Below, piece by piece: positions 23,800 through 37,600 of a stretch of 64,000 bases of DNA; within the stretch, counting starts at the first letter, position 1; every line of letters starts with the position of its first letter. The position numbers and the translations under genes are program-made. The stretch spans positions 2,355,001-2,419,000 of the forward strand of contig JARUPZ010000027.1 in NCBI GenBank assembly GCA_031213475.1. Reading direction: 5' to 3'. The notes below the pieces were generated by a model that was not told the origin of the DNA, did not search any database, and was given only the letters and a program-made list of their open reading frames with translations. This DNA comes from Nereocystis luetkeana. Lineage: Eukaryota > Sar > Phaeophyceae > Laminariales > Laminariaceae.

Positions 23800-26700
23800 C
23801 AAGCGGAGAAGGAGGCGTGATTGACGGGGGGGGGGAGGGATTGGTCACATTTGAGAAGGCTCGGTGCTTATCGTGCGAGAACTTTTGGGGGGGCACCTTG
23901 GGAATGTTACTCACCAGGTGGTGTATACGCAAGTGACATGGGATGTTCACGGCGATGGTGTGTGCGCAAAGAAAGTGACACGGGATTCTCAACGGAGGGC
24001 CAGAGAGGGCTCATGAAACATTGGTCACACGTGACGCTCAAGGATATCTGCGCACATGGACACGAATGTACCGGATCGAAGAAGGTTACTTGGGATCATT
24101 TTGAATCATTTTGAATTCAACGAGGGGGCCCGGACGGATTGGTTAAAGGTCATAGATCACGCGCTGCGACCGCTAAGCGTACGCGAGGTACATAATGTAA
24201 TGACGTACGCGTATTGATGTATCAATCCGCTGGGAGGAACGCCTGACGGTCGTTTCGAGCTCGCGTCCGTGTCATCTATAATCTATATTATCAACTGCGG
24301 TCTCTGTTTTGGAATTCCATGTGTTGTCTATCCGTCCGTTGTCTCCCTGTCCATCCCATGAACAGAGTACTTCGTACCAATGGTATACGAAGGGGGCGAT
24401 ATTTAGTTTTGCTTGGGTTTTGCATCAACACCCGACGTACGTAGACCCGGTGGATGTGCATCAGAGGAGTGGGAACCCGCTCTAGGCAATAAGGAACAGC
24501 CTCGTGGCTCAACAAACGTTTTAGGAACACTATTAGAGACGAGATAAAATACCGTAGGCATTAGATTTTCAAGCCTCAAGACTACGCCCATTAGAAGTGC
24601 ACCCACCTGTCAAAGGGTGAAACTACCTGGACTAGTGAGAGATACGTTCTGCAGTACCGTTGTATTAATAGTAATAAGGGGTTTTATTAATACCACCTAC
24701 TGGTACATACCAGGTGCCTACTTCGTCGGTAGCTCTCGAGCTCCAAAAGAGGGATACATATATTTTTTTAAAGGCGGTACGTACGTAGCTGTATGCTATG
24801 ACGGCATATCAGAATACCGGTAGCCCAAGAGGTCATGATGACAGGACAAGGGGAAAAACGGAAAAACCTTGGCCTGCCTCCAAAAAAAGACAATGGGACA
24901 CGTTTGGCTTTCCTCGCTCCCTCTCGACCGCAACACAAGCGGCACTTTACACCAAACACACAAAATCGAAAAAATTGAACATTATCAGTAATCTGATATT
25001 CTGTGAATATTTTTTTAGGCAGTAATTGTGTGGGAAGGACAAAAGGGAGGTTGGGGAAGATTTTCAGCAAATGGTTTCGGAATTCGGGGACGACCAATAA
25101 ATGGGCAAGAGCTGTACACGTCAGCCTCCGGCTTAACACGATAGCACCATGGAGCAGGACGTACTCGATACGCACATACCAACCTGGTACCAGGTATGTA
25201 CTAATACGATAAGATTTTGAGGACAAAGCAAAAACAGTTGAAACAACCTGCGCGCCGGCAAGCTGGCGGCACAACAAGCGTAGTAAAACTATTATATACT
25301 TTTGTACTACTATTAATACTGCTTGAAGTCATGTTTTTTGGGGGGGGGCGGTTGGGACGACGTAGATTTGGAAAATAATGTAGTAGCAAGGGCTCACCAT
25401 AAGTGAGCGTCTTCGAAATTGCTGCAGGTGCGTTTCGAGGACAAACAAAGTACTTGGGACTACAGCCTTACGTAGAGTTGGCTTGTTTTTGCAGCGGCAA
25501 ATGTTTTTTACAGCGGGAAAAGCGTGGTACAGCGTCCCCGCTTTCCTACAAATAAAAATGGACGACGGCTTTTTTCCACTTCGAATTTAGAAGAGGTGCA
25601 AACTGAAAGCCATTCACCACTCGTGCATGATAACAGTCACCGACCCAGTCTTGGATTGACCTCGGCGAAAGACTCAAGTGTGGGCCCTGCCATGTCACTC
25701 CCCCCTCTTAGGATACGATAATGGGGACGGGTGTTGAGCAGTCAAACAAACAGTACACTGTTGTTCCGTAAACCCGGTACCTGGTATATGTTTGCATGAG
25801 TCACCAGCGAAGTTGCGTCGAGCGTACAGCTCTCGATTCCATCACTCGTACATTATATAATCACCAGGTACTTCGCATGTATAGACCACCAGAAAGATTT
25901 GACAAGAAGGCCCGGAACAACACAAAAATTCGGAGCACAAGCCCGTATGCGCGGCGGTGGAGCAAAGAAACACCAACAACGGAACCACAACCCGGTACTC
26001 AACTAATATGTTCAATATATGAAATGGGCTAACAAAACTTGTTACACTACCAACACGCAGTACATCCAATTCCCAAGTCAACAGTCACCCCGGATGGATA
26101 AACCGCTTGAGCAAGCGAGCGGGCGAGCGCAAGCCCAGCCGCCAACAGCGAGCAGGCGTGACACGGGATTTGGTGGGGAGGGATAATGGGGCACTGAATA
26201 TGTATGGATGTGGAGCGTTCGTAAACGACGAATCGTCGCAGAAAGAGCGTAGAGGGTCGTTCGTTAAAGTCAACGATACACGAGGCATAGTTTCCGGATG
26301 GGGACATTCGCCAGAGTTACCTGTTAACAAACTGGGGCATCAAGGTATCATATACCAGGTACCTGGTATATCGCAATGGGACAATTTTCGAACCAGCACT
26401 CCGGAACAACGGCCTTCTTCGTCATAACGACGTACCTGGTACTACTTACCGCCGGCCTTCACATCATATATACACCTATATATGCCAGGGTATTGCTTGT
26501 ACGCCCACTACCTCATGCCGAATCGCGAATTATCACACCAGTACAGGCGTAGTTGGATCTACGTCTGAGCCAGGCTTTGCCCTCCCTCCGAGAGCAGACG
26601 TTCCTCTTTTGAGTTTTACCTGTTTCGATGATATCGAAAATCATTCATAAATACGAGTGTGCGTGTTCTTCACACTAAACCCTTATTTCTACCCGTCGAT

Positions 26701-28680
26701 ATCCAGCACACCCAGTGTCCGTGCTGGTTTATCATGGAGAGACACAGATGTGGTCACAACAGCGAGCAGATGAATTCCAAGATTCGTTCGTGAGGCAGGC
26801 AGTAGGTAGAAGAGAGAAAAAACATGAAACTGGAGTCACACCATGAGATGAAGGGCGACTGCAACATATGGACACAATCCTGACACGCATATTTGGTGCC
26901 ATTCGAGAAAGAGCGTCATTGCTCCTCCCCGGCTACTAAAAAAACCCATGAAAAATTGACTTTTGGATCGATCTCAAACGTCCAAAAACGGCACTTGAAA
27001 AAAAACGTTTCAGAAGGCTTCGGAAAAAAAAATCCGCCGCATTCCCGAGATTGCCCCTCTGAGAACTCATTGCCAATCGACTCGGCGTGGTCAGTGTAGG
27101 AGGGGTTAGAACTTTACAAGGCGGTCATGAGAGCAAAACTCAGCCGGGGAGAGGATTGAGATGGGACTTGTAAGGCGAAAAACAGCGGCTTTTTCACTTT
27201 CGACTTCAAAAAAGCAATAACTGGTGTTATAAGCATCGACCCTGAAAAATCACAAAACAGGGGATTCTTGAGAACGGTCCCAGGGGGCATTTTCGCCGCA
27301 TGTTTGCCCCTTAATCCTCAATATCTGCGCTTCACATGCACCGAATTCAAAAGTATGAACATATTCGTGGTCCACGAGGCTAAAGGGATACAGATACTGG
27401 TATTGTACAAGGTTTCGCATCTTAGCACGCATTTGTTGGTTGACCTTCTAGACAACACACAAAAAAATGAGACAAGCACACCCGCGGATGGCGCCCATTG
27501 CACACAAAAACAAACTCCAAACCGTGTCCCAGCCCCGTTCCCGACGGATAAAAACGCCGTTGTTCGTGATGGAACTACCGGTATAATCCTCGAGCAACCC
27601 TCAGCATCAACGGAACGATAACAACGTTATTAAGAAAGATACGCTAGCCCCTCAGCATTACCGTCAAAGTTGCAATAATTTTAACAATGGAAAAGGAGTA
27701 GCAAGCGCACCAGCTGGTGGCACAACAAGTACGTAGCCGCCGATCCAGTACGTTAAAATAAAATGGCGGATCAGCAACGTTAACCTTCATGCCAAAGAGA
27801 AGTTTGACGGTAATGCCAAAGGTTGAACGTTGAATGAAAATAAGGCCAAGACAACTTGAACCTTTGGCACAGAAAACAAAAACGTCCTCGACACACGTAT
27901 CTACGTCACACGACAGCTGTATATTTTAGAATAACAGGTTGCGGGATCTACGCTGTACTCGTAGGTATACGATATGTACCAGGTATGTGCATAGCGGGGG
28001 TACCGAGTACCGAGTGCCGAAGTTTTAGCGATTTTCACTCGACTCGTCATAAGCGCCGAGCGGCTTACTTATGTCAAGGATTTTACTGATCGTAAGGGGG
28101 GTAAAAAAATGCCTTCGATAATATGGTACAGGAACACGAACAAACTCTGTAGCACGAGAGATCCAGGTACTTGTGGCCATGGCATTTATTATTCATTCAT
28201 CACACGCAGCTGGCAAAGATGAGGGTCGACGAATTTCTCGGATCTCATAGCTGACATGTCTTTTCAATTTGTGTAAAACCGCAGCTGCTTTTGTAAAAAA
28301 CTTGAACTTGAAACTTCCTTCCTGCAAATGCTGCTGCTAAACCGCACATGTCGCACACTAAGAAGGTATCGAAACAAATTTTACAATTTCCGATGATGAC
28401 GTTCTCACATCAGCTCACTTCCCCGAAGTCCTGTCTGTGCATGGTAACAAAAACAGACTGTAAACAAAAATGCATCTCGATGGGTGAAAACGAACATGTT
28501 CGTACCTGGTACGAAATAGTGCGCAGCGCTATCATACCAGTTCGTAAGGGAAACGGTACCACTATTAATAGAGAGCTGTGGTATACCATCCCACCAAATG
28601 ATACCAGGACATATCCATGGTATTATATACCTGGTATATACCAGGTATATATATATATACATATTTTTTTTCTAATCATC
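23800..28680. other. No gene recognised; dense in TACCWGGTA motifs
   Basis: Motif copies at 25188, 25788, 26353, 26360, 26433, 27977, 28503, 28628 and 28639. Scattered palindromes TATTAATA. No coding support. Confidence 0.4.
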
Positions 28681-28689
28681 TTCACTTTC

Positions 28690-28985
28690 CAGCCTAACTC
28701 GTAGGAGGTTTTACCCTCGACGACCTTCTGGACAAGCCGTGGTCACAGGTGTCTACCCTTCTCCCCCCCGGTGCGTGCCTTCATTTTTTGACGCGCATAG
28801 GGTTCAGCATTCCCACTGCTCGTCGATTTTCATCAAATGTAGCTAACTCACGCTCTCGCGCTTTCCGCTACTCAATTTCTTTCGTGCACGAAAAAGCCCA
28901 TACGAGCATGCACTCGGTGGGACTTGAACCCGCCAAATTGATTTTGATAGGCACGCGGACCACCTCCCAAGCCACCGGGGACGGT
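28690..28985 (-). mobile_element. Putative SINE with a tRNA-like head
   Basis: On the minus strand TGGCTTGGGAGGTGG (28974-28960) fits a Pol III A box and GGTTCAAGTCC (28930-28920) fits a B box. They are ~30 bases apart as in tRNA genes, but the acceptor arms do not pair, so this is not a functional tRNA. The body downstream (GGGGGGAGAAGGG, CACCTGTGACCACGGCTTG, TCCAGAAGG, AAAACCTCCTACGAGTT) recurs at 50938-51035 and in part at 13930-14030. Confidence 0.5.
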
Positions 28986-30114
28986 ATATATACATTCAAT
29001 AAAAAAGGAAAAAAGAAGAAAGAAAAAAGAAAAAAACGAAGCAGAAAAAACAAAGAAAGAAGAAAGGAAAAAATAAAAAGACAGGAAAACTAACCAAACA
29101 TGCGCTCAGGGCACAGGCTGAGCTGCTCTTTAGTATCAGTACAAATAGAACACGTGTCAGGTGTGTATCTTACAGCACCAGGAACGAGGCAAAAGGTTCT
29201 CTACAACTCTCTACACTCCAGAAGAGGAGATAGCTGCAGTTTCTAGGTGCCAGATGGTTCAGCTACAGATGTTAACGTTTGGCACAATGCCAATGTCGTG
29301 AATGTATCCCGGGTAACGAGTACCAAAGGTATCAGAGTATCAGTACGGCCGGTGCTATTGCTATACATGTAATCGCTGAATATTTTGATATTTCGGCGCT
29401 GTTCCATATTCCACATGCTACTCATATGTTCTACAGTACGCGGAGAAGCTTCGAAAGAGCCTCTGGACTGGATGGACCCTGCTGCTGTAGAGGCAAAGTG
29501 TCCTGAAAATAAACCGGTCCAGCAGTAGGCAAGCGAAGCAGCCTGCCAACTAACGGTACCAGGTACAAGAGCCCTCTCGTACAAGACAATATTTGGCTCT
29601 GGCTCTGGCTCTGGCTGGAAGGAATGTCTCGTCAGAGTTAAAAGGCAAACTCGTATTCGCCGCCTTGACTACACTACGTTTCTGTGTTAATGTAGACTTC
29701 ATGTCACAGGTACCAAGATAACAATTTCAACGATAGCGCACGGTAGGCGCGCCCGCAGAGAGCTTCCGTGTTCCAAGTGTTATTTTTCGTTCAGATAGGC
29801 CTTTAGGCTATGTTATTCGGACGTAAATCTCATGGACAGCAGCAGTTGCCAGTTACCAGGTACATACGTGCCTCGTGGACACCAGAACTGGTATCTGAGT
29901 AGGGATATGATTGGCCACCTGAAGGGACGCGTACGTACTCAGTACTCGAACAGCGACATTGAAAGTTGGCTACCCTGGGTATCATGATCTGTGATACGAC
30001 GATATCATACGTCCGAAATTCTTGATTTTTTGCAAATTCGTACGAATCAGGTTGATGAGTTGTAGGGTGTTGGTTGTTCGTGCCTGGCTGGCATTTTCTG
30101 TCTACGAGTACGAG

Positions 30115-30299
30115 TATGCACCCGAGGCGACGCCTCTGGTATACTCTGATGTACGGAAACTAGAGTCGAACCAGACGTTGCCCACGAAAGAGGAGCTGTA
30201 TGGGCGACAGTTCGGCATGACCATCGTTAAAATTAAGCCGGATGTGAACCCCGAGCAGCTATTAATAGTCAAAGCACAGGCAAGGCCCTGCTTGTGCGA
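30115..30299 (+). pseudogene. Possible isolated coding fragment
   Basis: Inside a longer open frame this stretch reads PEATPLVYSDVRKLESNQTL, PTKEELYGRQFGMTIVKIK, PDVNPEQLLIVKAQ, with balanced charged and hydrophobic residues unlike the surrounding sequence. It ends near an AG/GC-rich point without a clear splice site. It could be an exon of an unseen gene or a captured fragment. Confidence 0.2.
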
Positions 30300-30559
30300 G
30301 TATCATATCCTTTCGATCCAACGATCCAACGGAGTACGTACTCGTACTCCTCCTACAGAGTTGTGGCACCTGTGGAAATATCGTCCTATACGCTACTATA
30401 CGCTGGGACTACCACCGCTATCATACCAGGTACAGAGTACAAAGCGACACCGTCGTGCCACAAAATGTACGAAAAAAAACATCAGCAAACTTGCACCGAC
30501 ACCCTCCAAAAAACAAGAAACAAAAAAAATGGGCAGGAAGTTTCTACAGGAGTAGCAGG

Positions 30560-31092
30560 CTAGGCAAAACTTGGTCTTACCGACACGGCAGGCGCATTGT
30601 CCGTTCTCCTCGTCACTCCCGAGTAGGACGGCGCCGGGGCTCCTGAGGGTGAGCGGTCTTTGGCCACGGCATCCGAGCGCCCGTGCAGCACGCCCGACGG
30701 AGGGCGGAACGAGAAAGCAGTCTGGAATGCCGTCAGGTCTTGGTCCTCGGCCGTCACAAATGCGCCCACGATAGCGCACGGCAAGAAAAGAAGAAGGAGG
30801 ATGAATAACATCTCCCCCGCGATCCAGGCGAACTCGGCTGGAAAAAACCCTCCCCTCTGGTAGTAGTAACCCTCTCCTAGCACTCTGCCGGCCTGGGGCA
30901 CCGCCCAGGCACGCTGGAGGTTGGAAGGTCCTCTTATCCGGCCGATTATGTTGGCCACGTCAATTGGCCGAAAATTCAATACTCGGGCGAGTAGGTCGGC
31001 AGTAAAGTCGCCAGGGGCTCGGGCGACGGGAAAGAGCGAGCGAAACGCTGGTGGATAGCAGATCTCGCACACGTTCTCGGTAGTGAGACGGG
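30560..31092 (-). CDS. Probable terminal exon of a membrane protein, possibly RING-CH type
   Basis: A 3' splice site (ccctgctcag|CC at 31093) opens a frame reading RLTTENVCEICYPPAFRSLFP, with codon use like the confirmed genes. It contains one strong membrane segment (GEMLFILLLLFLPCAIVGAFV) preceded by GGFFPAEFAWIA, and ends in a Ser/Pro/Arg-rich tail with a stop at 30560. An alternative donor (GTGTCG|gtaaga at 30581) could extend the gene. The CEIC-x-x-x-F pattern resembles the last metal-binding pair of RING-CH ubiquitin ligases, which are usually followed by membrane helices. No exon carrying the first Cys/His ligands was found between 31.1 and 34.6 kb, so the family call is weak. Confidence 0.45.
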
Positions 31093-31099
31093 CTGAGCA

Positions 31100-34000
31100 G
31101 GGTTAGTTCCTGAACAGCGCTGATTGTCGTGATGTTGCACAGAGTTTAGTAAATGGTATTTGATGACTGCGTTGCTATCGTAGGAGGGGATCATCGCTCA
31201 CGTTTTTAGCCCGCGACCCTTGAAGCGTACGCCTTCGACGTCATTCACGCGGCGGGATAAAAAAACGAACAGGCATATGAAACGCTTATAGCATCCGGAA
31301 ATAGACGTCGAAACGGAACAATCGTCGAGAGCCGAAAAGAGCTTGCACATGCACACACTTGATGCTTGATGCACTCCGCCTGCACGCTTGCACTCGCGCA
31401 CCACTCGCGCACCACGAGGAGGGTAGGCATAAGCGTGGTATCGCGCGACATGTATGTGTTGATCCAATCCTTTGCGATAATCCACCTAAATACTTATCAG
31501 GCACATGCAAGAAGAGTAACAACATGAAAACAAGAAGAGCCGTCGATGTCACGTCGGCTTGAGACAGGTTTCACCATAAAAATACCTGGTAATTAATACT
31601 CGAGCATATCTGGTACCAGTACGATCTCTTACGCGAATTACCTCCTTTCGTTTTGAGTTGAGCTTATATCATACCTGGTATGTGATGGTGTCATACGTAC
31701 TCGTAGGATGTGAGCTTCAAGGTTGAGTTCCAAACATCGCTTCATCGATACACATACATGTAACATGTTCATCGCACGACGTAACCTCTATCTGAACAAA
31801 CAAGTACCTGATACGACGTAGGTTGTTGACGCACTACGCACTACGCACTGGCTGTATCGCCAGTAAGAGCAGCAGTACCGTACGCAGTACATACAAGTAT
31901 CTGCAGAGCAAAAGCACCGGACATGACGGTGAGCGAACAAAAACATTCGACAACAACAACGACACTGACCAATATCCTCCTGTCGTCGGGAGAATATCTC
32001 CCAAGCGAAAACCCCTACATACAGTACGACTACAGTAGTAGACGTACCCTACGTACAATAGACGTAGCTAAAATGAAATGATGTGGGGAACGGAAATTGG
32101 GAAACGGCTGGCAGAGAAGCGTATGAGGGATACTGCTGATTTTTCGGAAGGATATTCGGTTTATATCGGAACGGCATCTACGTTACATACAGTATATATT
32201 ATTGTCGGAAGGCAAGCATAATAATACCAGGTAGATAATAACTGCCAGTGTCTCGTACGATGATGCTAAAAGGCCATGCGTAACGCTCGTACAACAGCGC
32301 TGCAAGCAGTGCCAACCGTCATCGAGGCCTCTGAACCAACCAATTTTCGTACGAGTATAGCTCCAAGCACCAAATCCTTGGATGAGAAAACACCAAGACA
32401 CCACCACGAGTATTTTGAGTACTACAAGCCGTATGCCAAATTACACTATATAGAGGCCACTATCACTAGAAAGAGCCCCACGCAAGACACTTAGCCTGAT
32501 ATTTTAGGTAAAATAAGAAATTCGGGAGCGGTTGTCCATAAGTTAGTGTGGAACACAGCCTTCTCAGAAAATATATCTAGCATGTGGGCCAGTGTCTTAC
32601 TGATTTCTTACTAGGGGCCGGTACTCTGCATGGCAGCTCTTCCCTCGGACTCATTTCACCTGGGGCCGGGTAAATATTAATTGTCTTTTTTGTGGGAGGG
32701 CGGAAGCTCGGAAGCTTACCACCCCCCCCCCTCAGCTCTTGAAAATGGTATGCATACAGCAGTACCAGGTATGTATTAAGAAACTACGGTATACTTCAGG
32801 GGTGTGACGGACGGCAAGTTTCGAAAACAGTACCGTGACGGACACCTCCTACCGTACCTGCTACAACCTTGACTGCGAGGTAGAAGTTCTACAGTAGTAT
32901 GGGTTGCTTCGATCGTGCACCCGTGTTCTCGTTACTAGTCTTGGTAGCGTACCGGCATTAGACGTATTTGCCATTAACACAGATACTGTTTATTATGTAT
33001 TGCACTATGCAGAGGTACGGTACGCCAGGAGGCATATGCCCGGAAGGTTATTTCTTGAGGGAATATGGCTGGTAGTAAAAGTGCCAAGAGACGGGATGTC
33101 CTCGTACTATTGATACTACTGCTGTCATGTTTCATACCGTCTCCTGCAAGAAGATGCAGGAACACCATCAAAGTTAGTTGTGCTGCTTCCTCCATTGCCG
33201 CGCGTTCATAAACACAGCGGGGTTTTTCATCACTCGCCCCCACAAGCCTGTAGCCCCTTACACCCCACAACAGAACGTTTTCAAGATCTTGAGGTTCAAC
33301 GATGCCCGGCGACCATAGCCACAGGTAAAATGCGTAGGCCGAGAGTTCGACCGATTGAGGTTGAGACTCTACTTTTCGAGTGGCCGTGTTCGCTACCCTC
33401 GCCCAAGTAGCCCGCACATTTATTTGCAGCACAAGTGGGCGTGCGTGTGCATGGTCTAAACCTCATCCGAAAAAAATCAAAAGATGTCAGGAGACATGTC
33501 AAGCAAAACAAAACGTGCGCTGTCAATCAAGGGTGTAGGGACGAGTGTCCATGCTAAAAACTCGTAGTTTGGTGTCAGCAAGCGCATGTCAAGGCAAAGT
33601 TGCTGTCTGTCAAGGGGTTCAAGGGCTATCTCCTGACATTAATTTTTAGAATTGCACCAACGTTTTGGGGGGGACTTCTTAGAATTGGTGAAATATACAT
33701 TTTGCAGTGTGATGAAATTAAAACCGACTGGGCTGCTCATGCTAGCAATATATCCACGCTCGGAAGTGGCGTGACAAGGGTATAAGCTTGCCGTACAAAA
33801 ACCTGTTTCCATCCGGCATCGTCCGGACAATGGTTCCGCGGCAAGAACCAGCGCCCACCAGGGAGATCAGTGGCATATCACTCGCATCCGGCGTCCGTCC
33901 CACATTTTTTCGTTGTCGTTCATTACCCTCAGCGCTTTCGCGGTTGCGACCGTGTGTGGTAGTATCGCAGCAGCAGTGGACCGCAGCATGCTTTGGTGTA

Positions 34001-34630
34001 TTGGCTACAAGAGGTCCTCAGGCATCGCGTGCACAAACACCGTAGAAGCCACAAGAACAGCTACAGCCACACACGCAGGTGCAGACGCCACACGCACTTC
34101 CGTCCCATAGACAAGAGCCGTGAGTATCTCACGGTGCGCGCGTGAGCGCCATCCTCTCTGCCTGTCGCCGGTTTCGCAGTCTAGACTAGTCAGGCAGGCC
34201 TAAACCAACCTCGTTGCACGGGCGCTATTGATAGGACGCCTCAACAACAATCAACACCGGCAAAACGACACCGTATTAATATCATACTTCGAACGACACA
34301 CCACTTTCGGCACCCACTAATAGCTTTTCAAGCCGCAAAACAACAATGTTTGCCATCGTGAAACCTTCTGCCACGAACGAACGAATCACCAGTTACCCTC
34401 CCGGAACCCCCCAAATGAATAGACAATCAAACCTCCCGTCAAAACCTCGGGCGAAAACAAAAACAAAAAAACAAAAATAATCAACCCAAACCCCCAAAAC
34501 TCCAACCCCAAAACTTTGCACCCTGCGGTTACTAGTATGAAGGGTCGTCAAGCCGCCGCAGCTCCTACCACCACACTGGACCCCCTGCTATCTCCGTAGC
34601 TTTTTTTTAAAGCGCCGTACTATTGCGAGT
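31100..34630. other. Intergenic or intronic tract downstream of GRP170
   Basis: Motif copies at 31583, 31672, 32225 and 32763. If 30560-31092 is a terminal exon, its upstream exons should lie here, but none could be identified. A weak frame at 32974-33432 (-) adjoins repeat R2. Confidence 0.35.
33475..33620 (+). repeat. Dispersed repeat R2, copy 1
   Basis: AAAGATGTCAGGAGACATGT, CAAGCAAAACAAAACGTGCG and later GTCAGCAAGCGCATGTCAAG, GCAAAGTTGCTGTCTGTCAAG match 54337-54480 block by block. An open frame at 33296-33432 (-) adjoins it. Confidence 0.55.
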
Positions 34631-34637
34631 AGACCAA

Positions 34638-37600
34638 TCACAGCTCCTCCTCCCGCAACGCATCGGCCTGTTCCCCCGCCTCTTCAGCTCCTTCAACTCC
34701 CTCCTCTAGTTTGACCTCGTCCCCTTCCGCGGCCGGGGACGCGCCGTCACCGTCCCCGCCCGCTTCCTCCGTGGAGTTGTCAACCTTGGCTGGTTTTTCC
34801 TTCTTGGGCACGGGTTTCTTGGCGAGTTTTGTGATGAGGCTTTTCAGGGATTTGAGCGCCGGTTCTACATCCGTTGATTTGAAGACAGGGGTTTCGTGCG
34901 GCGGAACCAGGCTTTGCTCGGCCTCCTTATCGGACATCCATTGTTCCGCGCTGCGGGAGTTGCAGCGGTGTATAAGGGGCATAGGGGTGGAGGGCGCACG
35001 CGCGGGGGGGGGGGTACGGGTTTGTTGGTCACGCGCAGGTTTCACGGCTCAATCGTATCGTGGGTCCGATCGGGCATTTAAACACCGACGAACGCTAGGG
35101 GGGTATCATTCTAATAAACAGGTATTACTATTTATAAAATGATAAAAATATGAGCTGTGATATCGAGGATTTCGTGGAAACTTGTGTTTGCAAGATGTGT
35201 GATATTTCGATCGCGTACATTACGGGGTTTATATGACCTATAACCAGCGTCGGTAGACAATAGGGATTCACATCAACTACGGGTCTTCTTCATCACCTTC
35301 TCACCACGAGATGGCATTAAGCAATTGAAGGGGCAATAGGGAGTGGCCAGCGCGTGTTCGTAGGATAGGGAGAGGGTTTACATGAAGAAACTCCAGAAAC
35401 CCACCCTAAACCCCTATAACAAACTATTAATACCCATCGAAGGACCTATGCTACGAAAAATTAGGGTAACACTATGAAATAATGATCGACTGAATGAAGA
35501 ACAGTATCACAGGTACTATTTTTCCAATCTGAATTCTACTAGGGTCTAGGCTATCTATATATTAACGTTTACAGTGGTGGGGCACAGCCAAATGCTCCCG
35601 AACCTTCTCGGAGTTCAGACAAAGAGCTGCTAATAGGCTACCGTAAGCCATGCTATATACTGTAGCTTTAACCCGTTTCGAACTGCCTGTACCCACGGTT
35701 TGGGGAGAAAACTACTCGGACTACGAACAGGATAGTTTTGGAAACCGTAATACAAAATACCTATTACGGGGGGTCATAGTAAATAGGACCAAATATTGTC
35801 AGTAAAATTAGGGAAATATATAGGTTTTTGTGTATACCGTACATCCTATTTACTATGGTCCCCCGTAATAGTTGAATGGTTAGACTGTATCCTTAAGAAC
35901 TGAGGTTACAACCTTTCACACCGCGGACAGATCCTGCAGATCATTCCCACAGTTGATGATCCAGATTTTTCTCATCAGATAGATAGATTCCTGGTGCGTA
36001 TGATTTAGGTCATGTTGACGGCTGGGAGCCGTATGGTCTGCATCATCTACAACATATGTATTGGGTTGGGCCTGCACTATACATTTCCTGCACATATCAT
36101 AACGGCAGGTTAGGAGCTAGACGATCTATCTGTAGATAGATAAATCGTGATCTGTCCCACGTGTGTAACCTTGACACTATCACGGGGGACATTAGTTAGT
36201 AGGACCAAATATAGTTATAGGACCAAATATAGTTAGTAAAAATGGTCAAATATATACCAGCTAGGTTTTTATGATGCCATAGGTTCTATTAACTATGGTC
36301 CCGGTTAAATTTATACCAGGTACGTAGGTTTTTATGATGACATAGGTTCTATTAACTATGGTCCCCGCAATAGAGGCTATAACCTAATAGCTGCAAACCC
36401 GTTGGGGAGACAAACTACTCGGAATAAGAGCAGGCTCCTGTGGGAAGTGGGAAGCGGTCAAAGGTACCGGTATAGACCACTCACCTATCGATCTTCTCGA
36501 TTGCGTCCTGTCGCTCCTGCTCCGTGATGTGAGTCTTCGTCGTCTCCCACTTCCCCACCGACTCCCTTACCTGTTCAGCGCAGGGAAAAGAGGAGGGGAC
36601 ACAGCAGCAGTACGTACAGAGTGACGATTTTTCAATACCGCCGTTGGCTTGTGTCACGTATATTTCATAGATAGCTCGCAAAATTGAACATCTACCAATC
36701 CGGTAGAGATCACACTTGGCCGGCGAATTTGCACTTCAAGCTTACTAAAAGCGGTGTAAAAAAAAAAAAAGCGCGAGCACCTTTTGAACACCCGAGCACA
36801 GTGTATACATACTTCGAGTGTACGTCGTATAGAGTAGATACAAGATATACTACTGCCGTACTACAGGATATTTTGATTCCTGGCGGACTGGCACATGTAC
36901 ATGTTATACGCGATACATAGTCCGAGGGCAAAAAACTGATGATGACATTGGTAGATTCTACTGCATACACTGATACTCATACTACGATGCGATACGCGAA
37001 GGAAAGAGAGCGAAAGCCAGCGTTCGGGGCAAAACATCAAAAACATCAAAAAAATATTTTAAAAAAACGACAGGACGACGGCAACCGCGAGAGGCGTTTC
37101 AATCTCTTGAATTCCTCCTGACAAACCAGTAAAAAAACGTGCTAGCGGGGAGGGTAAATTTGATATAGCAAGGCACCTCCGGTGCCGCACAGCGCAGTGT
37201 TCTCAGGGGTTGAGGACGAAGCGAAAGAAAAATCGGGAGGAACGCTGAGCGTTCCCATTTTGATCGACGACCACCACCACCCCAAAGCAGCTGCAGGGCG
37301 ATGCTGCCGATCGCCGGCGGACGACACAGCAGTAGGGTAGGGTGGCCGGATCGCGCGCGGGCTGTGGTTTTCGGCAGTCACAATGTGCGCGGGGTTGGGG
37401 AGGGGGCAAGCGAGGATAGCTTGGTGTGCCACAAATCGATCGCGATCGCGTCGGGTCGGGTCGGATGAGATCCGGTCAGAATTCTGGCGGCACGGCACGA
37501 ACCTTCGCCGTGAATTCTCGCCCTCGCGCCAGCTCCGCCGGTCTTGCCACGAGCTCAGCGAGACGGGAGAAGATGACCTCGGCAATCTGCACGAGGCACG

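Noticed and set aside
28910..28985. Functional tRNA gene on the minus strand
   Set aside because: A and B boxes are present, but the seven bases on either side do not form an acceptor stem and the T stem has a mismatch. Better read as a SINE head.
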